Notes: a model not told the origin generated them from the letters alone. Shown: positions 1 to 11,700, counted from the stretch's first letter. The stretch: DNA of 64,000 nucleotides from Sphagnum compactum (GCA_965153455.1 OZ234497.1:8742001-8806000), one strand, 5' to 3'. A program made the numbers and translations.

Positions 1-195
1 GTCAATTGGAGATTCTCTTCTCCAAAAGCTAACAAATGTTAATAAGGCGACCCAGTATGACAAGGACACTGAAGTCAAGAGACAAATGCATAATCTGTTG
101 CTCTGATCCATACTGAATTTGAGTTTCAAGGAATTCACCTATTCATGTCAAAGAATGGTACCTGGTTGTATTTAGGTTTGTTTAACAGAGGGTAC

Positions 196-1199
196 CTGTG
201 GGCGTGCCCTTCTAGGCCTGGACTTTCGAAGCTCCCGAATATGTGACATATTTGTAACCCCGAGAACTGCAGATTCCCAAGTGCCAAGGTTGCCCTTCAT
301 TCTATGGCCTGCAGATTCAAGGACCAGGTATGAGTCGACACTGTGAGGAACCGAAGGGGCCTCAAATTGCTGGGTGTTGAAGATCACTCCAAATTCTGCA
401 GGGATGCAATCATAACCGCAAGCACTTACTACCAGCGCCCCTGCCATCAAATTCAGAGACTCACCCATCCACCCATGCCCCCTTCTTCTTGTCATGAACA
501 CAGAGTGATTGTCTCTTACATAGAAGAAGAATTCAAGTCATGGACCCTCTCATAATGTAATGACACCTTCCTTTTCCATACTTCTGATACAATGTCAAAC
601 CCTAACCCTAACTTTAACTTGCTGGAAGCCATGGCTCCGTTCAACCAAGAGAAAACGACAAGGGCAGAGAGTTTCAGGGAAGAAGAAGCTCTTCTTCTTC
701 GGACAAAAGAAAGAAAAATCGCACCAGTCTGCTTGGCTTTCTCATGGTACAGAACCTCCATGCGCTCCATAAACTCGGGTTCTCCAGTAATATCCAAGTA
801 ATCAACGCCGGCCTCCACACACGCTTCCACTACAGGTTGACCATACTTCCGGTAAGGCCCCACACAGCTCACCAACACTCTAGTCTTCCTGCACACAGCC
901 CGCAGAGACGCCATGTCGTTCACATCTGCCTCATAAATTACGACCGACGGAGGAGAAGCATTGTCCGGATCGTTCCCACCTCCAGCACCAGCTGAAGAAG
1001 AAGAAGAAGAAGAAGAAGAAGAAGCATCAGCGGCCCATGTCAACGCTGCTGCCAGCTTCTTCTTGCTCCGACCAGCGATGCCGATCTTCCTGGGCTCCCT
1101 TCCCGTCACATTTCTGAACTTGAGAAGCTCCCGCAACACATATTTCCCCGTAAATCCCGACGCACCTAACACCACAATATCCACCAATTCCTCCTCCAT
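196..1199 (-). CDS. Saccharopine-dehydrogenase-like oxidoreductase, 5' part (runs off left edge)
   Basis: Two exons are readable on the minus strand: exon 1 at 1199-725 and exon 2 at 440-196, joined by an intron with GT and AG ends (724-441); a donor GTACC follows exon 2 and the remaining exons lie beyond the window. The ATG at 1199 is chosen because the Rossmann motif GASGFTGKYV starts about 11 residues later, as in the family; an in-frame extension upstream has only a TTG. Exon 1 also holds the motifs VSCVGPYRKYG and DYLDITGEPEF, and exon 2 VSACGYDCIPAEFG and GTWESAVLG, all typical of the plant SCCPDH-like family. These proteins bind NAD(P) through the N-terminal fold; their substrate is not settled and they should not be equated with lysine-pathway saccharopine dehydrogenase. 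An uninterrupted run of ten serines followed by a Gly/Asn-rich stretch lies inside the Rossmann region, encoded by a GAA/TTC microsatellite. No frame break is seen in the visible part. Confidence 0.86.
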
Positions 1200-1254
1200 C
1201 TCCACAGATCTCTGCAAAAACAACCCAAAAAAAAATCTTCGAAATTCGCAAAGG

Positions 1255-1680
1255 GCGCGCAAACTCTCCTTGTCCTCGTCTTCTTCATCATCTTCTTCTT
1301 CTCGTCCTCCTGGGGGCCTTCTCCACCAATATGGATGAAAATGAGCTCCACATGGATGATAAAACAGTGTTCTGTCTTGTTTTCGTGTTGTTCACATCCA
1401 AGTGGGTACCTGTTCTGTTTTGCCTCTTCTTCTTTTAGGATTTGGTGTTTCTAGGGTTTTTTGGATCCGGACATTGCCATCATAATGTTCTGCATTTGTC
1501 TTGTCGAATCTTTTTTTTTTCGTCTTTTCGGTTGGTCAATTGCAATGAACCGATTTGATGATGAGGAGGAGGAGGAGGAGGAGCTGGAGGAAGAGGAAGA
1601 GGAAGGGAGAAGAAGAAGAGGAGGAGGAGGAGGAGGAGGAGGAGGAGAAGGATGTTTTGTTGATGATGATTATGATGAGG
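1255..1680. repeat. Purine/pyrimidine microsatellites upstream of the oxidoreductase gene
   Basis: TCT/TCC-rich tracts at about 1265-1310 and GAG/GGA-rich tracts at about 1558-1655 form two low-complexity blocks 50 to 480 bases upstream of the oxidoreductase ATG. Glu-rich open frames across the second block are by-products of the repeat. The blocks probably lie in the 5' UTR or promoter of the minus-strand gene. Nothing else is recognisable between 1200 and 2227. Confidence 0.7.
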
Positions 1681-2227
1681 ATTTTTTGCTCTTCTTCAGT
1701 AAGGAAGGAAGCAGTAGTGCAAGAAGAAATTGTGGAGAAATTGTTGTTTGTCTACTCTTGACTTGATGATAGTGAGCATCTTGTTACACGAATCCACAAG
1801 GTTTCAAACAATTTACTCTCAAGTTGCGTCTGAAGAGGTGATGGACCATGATTGAGCAAAACGCTTCTGTGGAGACTTATGGGCAGTGTAGTGTGTGTCT
1901 CAGGAGTTTCAATTAGGACGGGTTTCTCTGTTCTGGGATGTGTATGCTTCCTACCATGGGTTTTCAGTGGAAGAGATTGGCAGCATTTGTGTGAATGGGG
2001 AGATGGCCATTGCTGCACTTGCCAGAGCTTTTTGAAACTGAATGCTGAGTTCAGATTAAAACTGATAGTGTTCTACGAATGATGAATCCAAAATTCATGA
2101 TGATGAATGCACATGGCTGATCTGAGATGGATTTGGGGCTTCTAGGTGAATGCAAGATATCTGGATTTCAAGCATAAGAAGACACCAGGACAGACTATGG
2201 CTTGACAACTGACAGAACCCCCCATGG

Positions 2228-3691
2228 GTGAAAGTTGAGATGGCACCAGGGACTGAACAATTGAATGCTTTTTCATGGAACATCAAGCTTTGTAGATATG
2301 TGAAGGCTGCAAAATATGAGAAGACAATTGAACTTTTCCAACAGATGCAACGAGAATGCAGGACTCCTAATGAGTTCACTTTTGTTCCAGTACTGAATGT
2401 ATCTGCTAGTTTGCTTTTGCAAGCACTGAAAGAGGCCAGGTGTGTTGATGAACGGATCATTCAGGGTGGTTGTGAGTCTGATGTCTTTGTGGGTACTCAG
2501 GCCTTGTGGACATGTAAATGCCAAATGTGGGAGCATTGAGGATGCATGGAGAGCATTCACAAAGATGCCCTCCCGCAATGTGGTATCTTGGAATGTGATA
2601 ATATTGGGATGTGCAAAATGTGGGCTAGGGCAGAAGGCATTGGAATTAGTTGAACAAACGCAATCCGAATGTGTGCAGCCAGACCCTGTCACAATTGTTA
2701 GGATACTGAATGCGTGTGATAGTTTACAAGCACTCGAAGAGGACAGGCATGCTCATAGGCAGATGATTGAAATTGGTTGTGACTGTAATGTCTTAATAGG
2801 CAATAGCCTTATGGACATGTATGCCAAATGTGGGAGCATGAAAGATGCTTGGGGGGTGTTCAATAAGATGCCTTCACAAGATGTGGTCTCTTGGAATTGT
2901 CATGATAGTGGGATGCGTGAAATGTGGCCAAGGGCAGAAGTCATCGGAACTATTTTCACCAAATGCAACAAGAAGGTGTGCAACCTGATTCAGTCACCTT
3001 CATCGGGGTACTGAATGGAGAAATGATGACCCTCTTCGCCATGCTGGTCATCTGCATGAAGCAGAGGATGTGATCATGACACTGCCCTGTAAACCAGATG
3101 CAGCTGTATGGAAGACCTTGCTCAGTGTTGCTATCAAAAATCTATGCTGTTGCTGTCAACTTGGATCTCGAACCAAAATACTCAGCAGCAGAGGAGGGAA
3201 GGGGGTGTGAAGAAACAACCAGGCCGCACCTGGATTGAAGTGAATAATGAGATGCACATGTTTGTAGTAGATGACCAAGACCATCCTCAGATAAGCTGGA
3301 TTGAAATGAATAATGAGGTGCACATGTTTGTAGTAGATGACCAAGACCATCCTCAGATAAGTGAAATCCATGCAGAACTAAAGAGATTGTCCAGGCACAT
3401 GGATGATGCAGGGTATGTACCCAATACAAAATTTGTTCTGCATGATGTGGAGGAAGAAGAAAAGAGGTTTCAGTCATGTCAACACAATAAAAAACTGGCC
3501 ATTGCCTATGGGCTCATCAGCACACCTCTGGGTACCCCACTGCACATCTTCAAGAATCTATGGGTATGGGAATCTGCCACACTTCCACCAAGTTCATTTC
3601 AAAGGAGATAGGGAGAGCAATTATAGTAAGGGATGCCAATCAATTCCATCAATTTGAGGATGGTGTCTGTTCACATGGAGATTATTGGTGA
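2228..3691 (+). pseudogene. PPR-DYW pentatricopeptide repeat protein pseudogene
   Basis: The plus strand carries about three P/L/S-type PPR repeats (for example MYAKCGSMKDAWGVFNKMP, 2817-2875) followed by E-type and DYW-type regions that end exactly in Asp-Tyr-Trp-stop at 3680-3691. Such proteins bind organellar RNA and edit C to U. The gene is broken. The frame shifts at about 2505-2520 (QALWTCKCQMWEH against the expected NAKCGSIEDAW continuation), at about 2900 after VVSWN, and again near 3520 inside the DYW domain. The deaminase HxE motif reads HNK, so the catalytic Glu is lost, and the CxxCH zinc site reads MGICH, losing the first Cys. The segment between repeats and E domain (about 3010-3110) is shortened. 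A 66-bp tandem duplication sits at the E/DYW junction. No introns are needed. The true 5' end is unclear; a methionine-led copy could begin near 2228. Confidence 0.85.
3231..3362 (+). repeat. 66-bp in-frame tandem duplication in the PPR pseudogene
   Basis: 3231-3296 and 3297-3362 are near-identical direct copies differing at a few bases. Each encodes the 22-residue segment from WIE to QIS, which holds the HMFVVDDQDHPQIS motif at the E/DYW junction. The duplication keeps the frame, so it may predate or be independent of the frameshifts nearby. Confidence 0.95.
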
Positions 3692-4388
3692 TGATGCCCA
3701 GCTAGGGTTCTTCTTCTTCTCCACCTTGTGATGTAGATAATGATGAGACTTTTCAAACAAGAAAGTGATTCCACACAATTCCAAATGTGATTGGTTCAGA
3801 AAGTAGATGATGAGACAGACACCTTTGAAAAGTGGAGGCTGGTATCTTGCCAAACAATTCTAGTATTTGGATTGTAGAATTGAGAAAGCAAATTGGTTAA
3901 TGACAACATTGCAAACTGTTTGTTAAAACACTGCACAGTTTTGTACATCTGTATATTGTGTTCTCAAAATAGTTTGCGTAATATGCTATCCAATTCATAT
4001 CAACTTTCTACAAACCCAATCTAACTCTTTTTATTGCAGTGGAATTGATGGGAGCAGGTTTGGTTCAAAAGTTCCCAGCTAAGTAAACTCTTGAAACCCC
4101 ATAGAGAAAACATTTTATTGTTGTTACAAGATAAGCAACACTAATGTAACCCAAATATACAGGACTATTGTAGTGTGAGAGAGAAAAGCTGCCCAAGCCT
4201 GTTTTCAACAACATTATTGTAGAAGCTGCCTGTAAAGAGATAGATGTGGTGATATAAGTGGCAGCTGGTACTTCTGTTATTTACAGGAGTTTTTTCAACA
4301 TGTGCAGTTACGACTTTTGATACCCCATGCACATATAGACTCAGGTTTAGAGAAATCTTAGTGAGATCTTTTGCAATCAGCCAACTCC
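3692..4388. other. Spacer between the PPR pseudogene and the MCA-like gene
   Basis: No supportable gene. It presumably contains the 3' UTR of the minus-strand MCA-like gene next to 4388. No PLAC8-like cysteine cluster is found here in any minus-strand frame. Confidence 0.5.
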
Positions 4389-5406
4389 TCAAGCTTGAAT
4401 CGCTTCATTATCTGTAACCTTGAGAAGGCGCTCAATTATGTTGCAATGCTCAACCTCCATGCGTGCCTACATATCATTAAACCAAAAGAGACGAGGTGAG
4501 CTATCTTAGCTCTGTAACACCACCTCTATCATGGAAAGGTTTTAATAACAAAGTATCTGTCTGACCTTCACAATCTGCAACTCTTTTCGCAACATCTTGT
4601 TCTCTGTTCGTAATGCCTCAGTTACAGGCAACCCAGGATACCGTTTTGAAAGCTGGCGTGAGAGTCTGCTGGAATCCTTTCTGGAAAGATCACGCTTCAG
4701 CAATGACTCTTGCACTTTGACTTCATCGGCTTCAAGAGTGTATGGCTTGCGGTCTTTCTCTATGACCTTCAGATGCTTCTTCAAGGCACACCAAAATTAC
4801 TGTGTTAATGTCAGTAGTTTTTGAGTTCAGACATCATACACTTTTTTTGCATGAGAATGGCAGACTCATTTGGAAGTGGGAAAATTGTAAAGAATTAGCA
4901 GTTCCCCATGATATGACTTTTGTGATGTGTAATGGACCAGGAATGATCACAAATGAAGAAGACACAACTCTGAAGCTCACCCGGGTATCCTCCACAAGGG
5001 AGATGAGAGGAATGAGCCTGAGGTATTTGTCAATCTCGTCCTGATACTCTCGAAACTTGTTCACATATACCCATCCCATGGCCACCAAGTACAGGTAACT
5101 CCTGTCCCTACAGCTTTCCACGAGTACGACTGCCTTACGAAGGGCCTCCTCAAAGTGCACCAAGGGTTCCTGTGTCTCAGCATGTTGCAAGATTTGTGAG
5201 AGTGTGAGTTGCTCCAGTAGGTTGCTGATGAGTTTGAGGTGCTGTGCAAATTGACGACAATTCTTCTTGTGCATGCGTGCGTTGTTGGCAGCTGTGACAA
5301 TCATGCTGATCAATTGCAATGCGTTGACACCAGTCAGTTGCCCTATGTTGGCAACATCACCTGTTGCTAACCATGGCACCCAACTGAACACAGCAGCCAA
5401 AGCCAT
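4389..5406 (-). CDS. MCA (MID1-complementing activity)-like protein lacking the PLAC8 domain
   Basis: Three exons at 5406-4981, 4778-4566 and 4466-4389 join in phase 0 through GT-AG introns and encode 238 residues. The N-terminal part holds the MCA hallmark: a Gln-Leu-Thr-Gly-led segment, then NNARMHKKNCRQFAQHLKLI, DRSYLYLVAMGW and EIDKYLRLIPLI, then KVIEKDRKPYT in exon 2. Exon 2 to 3 reads as a coiled-coil-like tail ending in IIERLLKVTDNEAIQA. In angiosperm MCA1/MCA2, plasma-membrane proteins linked to calcium influx on mechanical stress, about 420 residues are usual and a Cys-rich PLAC8 region follows; here a TGA stop comes right after the coiled coil. The ATG at 5406 starts MALAAVFSWVPW, a hydrophobic N-terminus comparable to the family. 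The gene is open and well spliced, so it may be a functional short form, as the MCA N-terminal domain also occurs without PLAC8 in other plant proteins, or a 3'-truncated copy. Confidence 0.85.
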
Positions 5407-6400
5407 CTCCCTTGCTCACTCACTCACTATCTACCGAAGTTTGAATTTTTCCAATTGAAGGCAAGTCAAGCTTCCACCTTTTAACACCCAAAACACAAGC
5501 ATTCATATATGTCAACCAATAGACAACATTTTTTGTCTCTGAAAAATATGAGAAAGAGAAATCTGAGGTTGTCAAAGTGTGAACCGATCTTGCAAAATAA
5601 GCAACCGAGTAGAAAAATGCTTGCATAGAAACCTTTCCAAAGTCCTGGTATAAAAAAGGCAAAAGAATGTTTTCAGTCCTGGTCTTCTTCTTCTTCAATG
5701 AAATTTGGGATGAAATTGGGGAATTTCAGTCTCCATCTTTGATGAAATTTGGGAGCATGAAAATAGGAATATAGGAATCAGGAACGTTTGTTTGTGCCCA
5801 GAATAGTAATCACTCCCCTTCTTTGATGATGAGGTGGTGCTTTGGACTTTCCCACCCCCAAATGATTGGTACAGTGAAAAGCACAACACCCTCACTCCTC
5901 AAAATGGGCAATATGTTTTTGGGAGATTGTCAGATTGCTAAAGTTAGCAATGAGGCTGATTTTTTGTATCCTCACTTCCTCAGAAATGGCAACATTTTGG
6001 GGGGGGAAAACACATGTCAGATTTCTGAAGGTAAGCAATCAGCATCAGTGGTGGAATTTGGTGGAAATTTGACTGCCTTTTCATGCTCTTGTTCTACACC
6101 CATTTTGGGTCTTCCCAGTGTGCTATGTATGGCCTTAAGGCTTACTCCCACACAAAAGACCAATTTTTCTTTTTGTTCATTTCACTCATGCAATTCCAAG
6201 GTTTCCTTTTTCTCACCTCCCCATTAGAAAAAGATAAAGAAAAAAGAACCCATCTTTGGATCAGTGCTGCAATTGATTAAAGCCATTTAGTAGCTCAAAA
6301 AACAAAATCCAGAAACAGAAAAAGGAACAACCCCAGTGATTTGGAAGGCCACCTGACTGACCTATGATGATGAAACAAGGAACATAATAATGCTGCTGCT
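5407..6400. other. Upstream region of the MCA-like gene, no gene seen
   Basis: AT-rich with several short open frames on both strands but no recognisable domain. The segment next to 5407 should hold the 5' UTR and promoter of the minus-strand gene. A G8 run occurs near 6000. Confidence 0.4.
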
Positions 6401-6960
6401 GCTGCTGCAGGAGGGAAGAAGCTGGAGTTGAAGAAGAAGATCCTCCATTTGAGTACCTAGTCTCTGATGGAAAAAGGTTGTAAGAGATTTTCTCCTGGTG
6501 AAGAAGAAGAAGATCCAGTGTCAGAAGAGTCTCTGGAAAAACAGTTGCAAGAGGAGAAGAAGAAGAAGAAGAAGAAGATCTAAGGAGACTGTGGACAAAA
6601 AGAACTGCAAAAGAGATATTTTTTTAGTGAAGAAGATCCCAAGGAGACAGTTGTGAAAACTTTGCAAGAGAAGAAAGAAGAAGAAGATCCAAGGAAGAAA
6701 GAAGATCCTAAGGAGACGGTTGTGAAAACTTTGCAAGGGAAGAAAGAAGAAGAAGAAGAAGCTCCAAGGAAGAAAGAAGATCCAAAGAGACTGTTGTGAA
6801 AACTTTGCAAGAGTAGAAGATTGAAGGATCAAGACCCAAGGAGACCAAGGGAGAGACTGTGAAAAGTTTGCAAGAGAAGAAGAAGAAGAAGAAGAAGAAG
6901 ATCCAAGGAGACTGTGAACAGTATTGCAAGAGATTTTTCTGGTGATCAAAAATACAAAAG
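6400..6960 (+). repeat. GAA-rich degenerate tandem repeat
   Basis: A CTG/GCT trinucleotide run (about 6392-6410) is followed by repeated blocks of about 75-90 bp, each containing variants of AAGGAGACNGTTGTGAAAAC and TTTGCAAGAG flanked by GAAGAA tracts. Five or six degenerate copies can be followed to about 6940. On the plus strand two central copies (about 6588-6800) read through as DPKETVVKTLQ units separated by Lys/Glu tracts, then stop at a TGA. No initiator or splice sites are evident, so I treat it as a repeat rather than a gene. Confidence 0.75.
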
Positions 6961-7149
6961 CAAACCAAGAACACTACAAGTGGAAGAAAGAAGAAGAAAG
7001 AGATCTCTAAAGATGCTTCATCAATCAATCAATCCATGACCTCAGAGGGCACGACAACCCAAAGCTCCCATTTTGATTCTTCCTTCTGCACAACTCATCT
7101 GACAAGTGTAACGAGAATCTAACCCATCCCTACCACCTAGCTGCAGCAG

Positions 7150-7795
7150 GAGCTGCTTTTCATGACAAATCTGCCTATCTACAGCTCTCTCTCTCTCTGT
7201 TCCATCTCTACAGCTAGCTTTCTCTCTCTCTTACTTCCCAACAACACTGCATGAGCCTTTTTTTTTCATCGGCAATCTGCCAATCTCTGCTCTTGTGTTG
7301 TTCCATCATGTCTACAGCTCTCTTGATTGCTTCCCAACACCTTCATGAGCTTCTCATAGGTATAAATCTGCCAATCTCTCTTTCTTCTTGTTGTTCCCAT
7401 CTCTACAGCTCTGATTTCAGAACAACTGCTGGAGCTTTTCATGGCAATCTGTCAGTCTCTCTTGTTGTTCCATCTCTACAGCTCTGATTTCAGAACAGCA
7501 ACTGCAGGAGCCTTTCATGGCAATCTGTCAATCTCTCTTGTTGTTCCATCTCTACAGCTCTGATTTCAGAACAACAACTGCAAGAGCTTTTCATGGCAAT
7601 CTGTCAATCTCTTTCTTGTTCCATCTCTACAGCTCTGATTTCAGAACAACAACTGCAAGAGCTTTTCATGGCAATCTGTCAATCTCTCTTGTTGTTCCAT
7701 CTCTACAGCTCTGATTTCAGAACAACAACTGCAAGAGCTTTTCATGGCAATCTGTCAATCTCTTTCTTGTTCCATCTCTACAGCTTTGATTTCGC
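7150..7795 (+). repeat. 76-bp minisatellite with a gradient of divergence
   Basis: The anchor ATGGCAATCTGTCA recurs at 7441, 7517, 7593, 7668 and 7744, giving spacings of 76, 76, 75 and 76 bases. Each unit also contains CCATCTCTACAGCTCTGATT and a CAACTGCAAGAGC end. At least two or three older, less similar copies precede it (about 7160-7440). The period is not a multiple of three, so the short plus-strand open frames here are not a single protein repeat. CT-rich simple sequence is mixed into the older copies. Confidence 0.93.
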
Positions 7796-10700
7796 TTGTA
7801 GCATCATCATCTTAGAGGAATTGTTATGGCAACTTGTGATTGTGCAATCATCATTCGATGGGTTTGCTCTTGATGTGTTTGTGTGGTTTTTTTTTGTTGT
7901 GTTTGGAGCACATGCATTATTATAAAGGAGCAGCTGTTGGTGCAACAACTGCATCCGAATCAAAGGAGCATATTTATTGTGTGCCAGAACCATCATCACC
8001 ATCTGCAAGCAAGGTTTTTTGAACCCTTAAAAACCCGAATCCTCAAGCTTGCTTAAACCTCACTCGCACTCTGTTTTCTTAGTATGAAAGATTTGGTTCT
8101 TACTGTATGTAGTACAGAATCGAGGTCTCAACAAAAAAATAAATTGTGAGTCAAAAGAGTCAAAAGAGTCAGAAAACAAGATTGCAAAACAACAAGAAGC
8201 AGCATTGATTTGTGAGCTTTGTTCTGCAACTGGATTGATCACGCACAGATTTTGAGATCTTTTTGTTTTTGGCAATGGATCATGCAACAGATTTTGGGAG
8301 AAGTTTTTGCAACTTGATGGATCTGTGCACAGATTTTGAGAGTGTTTTTCGCAACTGGGTCGGTCTGCAGATTTCTGTTTGCTCTATTGTCAAGGGAAGA
8401 ACATTGTGCCACATGGTAACTCCGATAGTGATTATTAGGGAGATCTGGATGAAAGAAAATCCACCTCTAGTTATGTTTTCTCCCTTGGAATTGCACCTAC
8501 CTCTTGGAAAAGTAAACTTCAAAATGAAGTTGTTCAATCTGAAGTAAAGTATTGTGCCATGAATGAAGAAGTAAAAAAGGCTAATTGGCACAAAACCATT
8601 CAAAGGGAGGTAGGTTTTCCATGAGAAAAACCTTTGACAATCTTTTGTGATAAGTAAACCATTACTTTTGCATGTACACATATGGTTGTAGCTTGACACA
8701 TAATTCATGCCTCCTGAGGACTTATGACATGAGGCAATAACCACCTCCTACCAATTTTTCAACATGGTTGCTAGTGTCAAATAGAGCATTCCCAAACTTG
8801 TTTTACAATCTTTTTGGTGATGGGCCGTTGCCGCACAAAAAAAATTGAGTTTGAGGATGCACCACAATCAATTAAACTAATTAATGTGAATCACAATAGT
8901 ACCCAAGCTCTTTGTAAAAGCGAAAGCCAAAAATGGTGATGAATGAAATGTAAGAATGAAAATTCTATTCAAGCAATGAGGTGAGACAAACAATGGTGCT
9001 ATTGGGGAATATTTTGAGTGCACATTCCTGGTATTGCATATTGGGTGCATCGATACATTACAAGCCCAAAAGTGTAGGCTTCTAATGTATATTGGTGAGC
9101 GGGCTAAAGGGAATCCCTTCCACAACACCTACTTGATGTAAAAGCTTTTTGGTTGAGGAGTATTCATTAGAATTTTTTTGTGAAAAGGCTAATAAAGTGG
9201 GCCGATACAAAATTTTAAAAAAACATTGAGCTTTGGGATGTACCCACGCCCCACATTGTGATGCACCAACAACTAATTAATGAGTTGTAAATAGGTATAG
9301 TCACGAAGGGTATATGAAGCGCACACTAGTCCAAGCTATGACCATGCAAAACATGATGATTCTTCACATGAATTGCTTTTAATTTCTTAAATACTTGGAG
9401 CCTTGTCCAATACTCAAATACAATATATTTCATTCATGAATGGATCATTTTCTCCATCTCGGATGCAAATCATATTTTTGTGTCTTCAAGGTGTGCAACC
9501 GTGCTAAAATGGGTATACTAATGGACTCGATGAATTCGAAATTTGAAACACCTTGTTCAAAAAGGTTGTTGATAGATAACTTGTTAAGAGTAGCCACACC
9601 GGTGACCTACACAACATATATTTTGGATGAAGTACAATAAATATTTGTATGCATGCTAGTTTGGGTTAGTAAATTCGCATATGATGCAATGTTTACATAG
9701 CAAAATAAAATGGTTTTTGATTGGCCCAAGTGGTTGACTCTAAATGGTCTATCACCTCATTTTATTTTCCATGTTCATTAGTGAGGATTGAGAAATAAAT
9801 GTACACCACGGTTGAATGTGATAAACATTCTTACAAGCCCAAGTACATGGGGGCATGGGTGGAACAAACTCCTCTTCATTATGCATAAAGCCCCCTTCGA
9901 AAGGAGACCTCACACATAAAAAAAACAAATGGAGAACAACAATCTCCCAATGTTGTTCAATTGCATGTAAAAGCCTAATTTTGAAAGGTAGGCCCCTTAC
10001 CAAGTGTGGAGGAAAGATGAATCTCTAGTGCTTTTCTCTCTTCTTTCAAAAATTATCAATGTAGACAACACCTTTTCCCACCATTAGAATCTAATGTTCT
10101 TTTGTGTATACCATTACATCATCTAATTGTACTAGGTTGTGGTCATTAACTCTCAACAAGATTAAATTAAGTGTCTTCCAACGTGCATTGCTAGCTCATA
10201 ATATCTCATATTCATATAGGTCTATCTATATATATATATAGTGTGTGTGTGTGTATGTTTATGTGTGTCCACCTTATTTGTAGTAGCTTGTACTCATTAA
10301 CATTCCATCTCAACCACATGCCTTTATTTGTGTCTACAACGACAACTATCACAAATAAGTGGCATTGGGATTCCCATCGTAACACTTGCATCACCAAATT
10401 TTCAATGCAAATTATAATCAAACCTTGACATTTCTTCACTCAATCGGATTGTGTTGGGGTCTCTTGAGAGCCATGGGTACTTCTTCTTCAACCCATGGCT
10501 CCTCAAGAGCATGGGTTGTCAATAATAGTCCAAAGAGGTAATGTAGAGTAGTGGAAGAGAGATTATGATATGGGACACTTTGACATTTACCATATAGCCC
10601 AACAAAACTTGAGGGCTATCAATTTGTGGAATTTTTAAACCAAAGACAACTGCATCTCTCTATTGATGCTTGTTAGATGCATTTCCAACTACTATTCTGT

Positions 10701-11512
10701 TTTCATATTTTAATTCTTGATCAAGTAAGTGTTGATACATTTTATTGCTACACTAATTTATTAGTTAGAAGTTAGTTTGAAAACTGTGTACATATTAAAG
10801 CTATGTCACCCTATTTTTGGGCCGTCAAATCTTTGTTTCATTCTTAAACCCTAAACATCAAAATAGTGTGAATTTACATTGAAAAGCAACCCATATTGAG
10901 CACCTTTGACATTTAGGGGTTAATTTGAGTGAGATCCCAAAATGGGTGAAATATGACTACCATGTTTTGGAGCTTCATACTTTTGTAAAGGGTATGAATT
11001 AAGTGTGGGGCAATTTTTTTTATATAGTTGGGGTGAAATTTTGCCATTTTTTAACAAAGAAATTGAGAAAAAAACATTAGCAACGGGACTCCTTGTATTG
11101 TCATTGTCACATGTCGTTTCGTTTGGTTTTGTCAACAAGATGTGCAATCATTTATCTTTTACACTTTTTTTTTTTTTTTTCATGTTAATTGTTATAAAGG
11201 CACACATAAGTGTAAACAACACCTTTATAAACAAAATTAAAAAGAAAAGAACTTCAAGAATGACAATAATTTATGTGTGATCTCCACACAAAAAAATTTG
11301 CACAAGCTATACAAGTTACAAACTACAATGCAAGTTGTGCAAACTTCCTTTAAATGCAATCTCCCTAAATGCTTCTTGTTTTTCAATTCACATGAGCTCC
11401 CTAGAGTTACACAATGTCAATGCCTTTTTTTTTTTTTTCTCATTTTCACGTGACCTTTTTTCAAGCTACACAAGCTATGCAAGCTGCATATTTGTCGGCC
11501 TTGCCTACCAAG
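7796..11512. other. Gene-poor AT-rich spacer
   Basis: No supportable gene over 3.7 kb. Short repeats of GTCAAAAGA occur near 8150-8172, and a motif around ACAGATTTTGAGA/GGGAGA recurs three times between 8240 and 8345. A TA-dinucleotide run followed by a GT run lies at about 10226-10256. Poly-A/T runs (for example about 11166-11180) are frequent. Scattered short open frames on both strands match nothing I recognise; degraded mobile DNA is likely but not demonstrable by eye. Confidence 0.45.
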
Positions 11513-11700
11513 AAGGCAAGGATATATTGTGTTTAGATTCATTATAGAGTATAGTAGCTTAAGGGATTTTTATAGGCCCCTAGGTAATAATAATTAATAA
11601 TAGGTCTATTTTTATATGAGGATTTTTGGAAGATGATATTTTTGGCTTGTGTTGAAACTTGAAATTAGTTATAGAGTTAAACGATATATTGAAGGGTTTT
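11513..11700 (+). repeat. Dispersed repeat A, copy 1
   Basis: This stretch, which includes TTTAGATTCATTATAGAGTA and GATTTTTATAGGCCCCTAGG, matches the reverse complement of 38824-39008 almost base for base over the first 150 bases, with small indels in the ATA runs. The similarity begins at GGCAAGGATA and fades after a GAAGG motif. No coding capacity is evident. It is presumably a fragment of a dispersed, probably transposon-derived, family. Confidence 0.88.

Noticed and set aside
1461-1766. Glu-rich plus-strand open frames
   Set aside because: Direct consequence of GAG/GGA microsatellites; no domain and no splice context.
6521-7028. Long minus-strand Phe/Leu/Ser-rich open frames
   Set aside because: Antisense of the GAA-rich repeat; composition is fully explained by the repeat.
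7251-7925. Plus-strand open frames across the 76-bp minisatellite
   Set aside because: The period is not a multiple of three, so each unit is read in a different frame; no protein repeat results.
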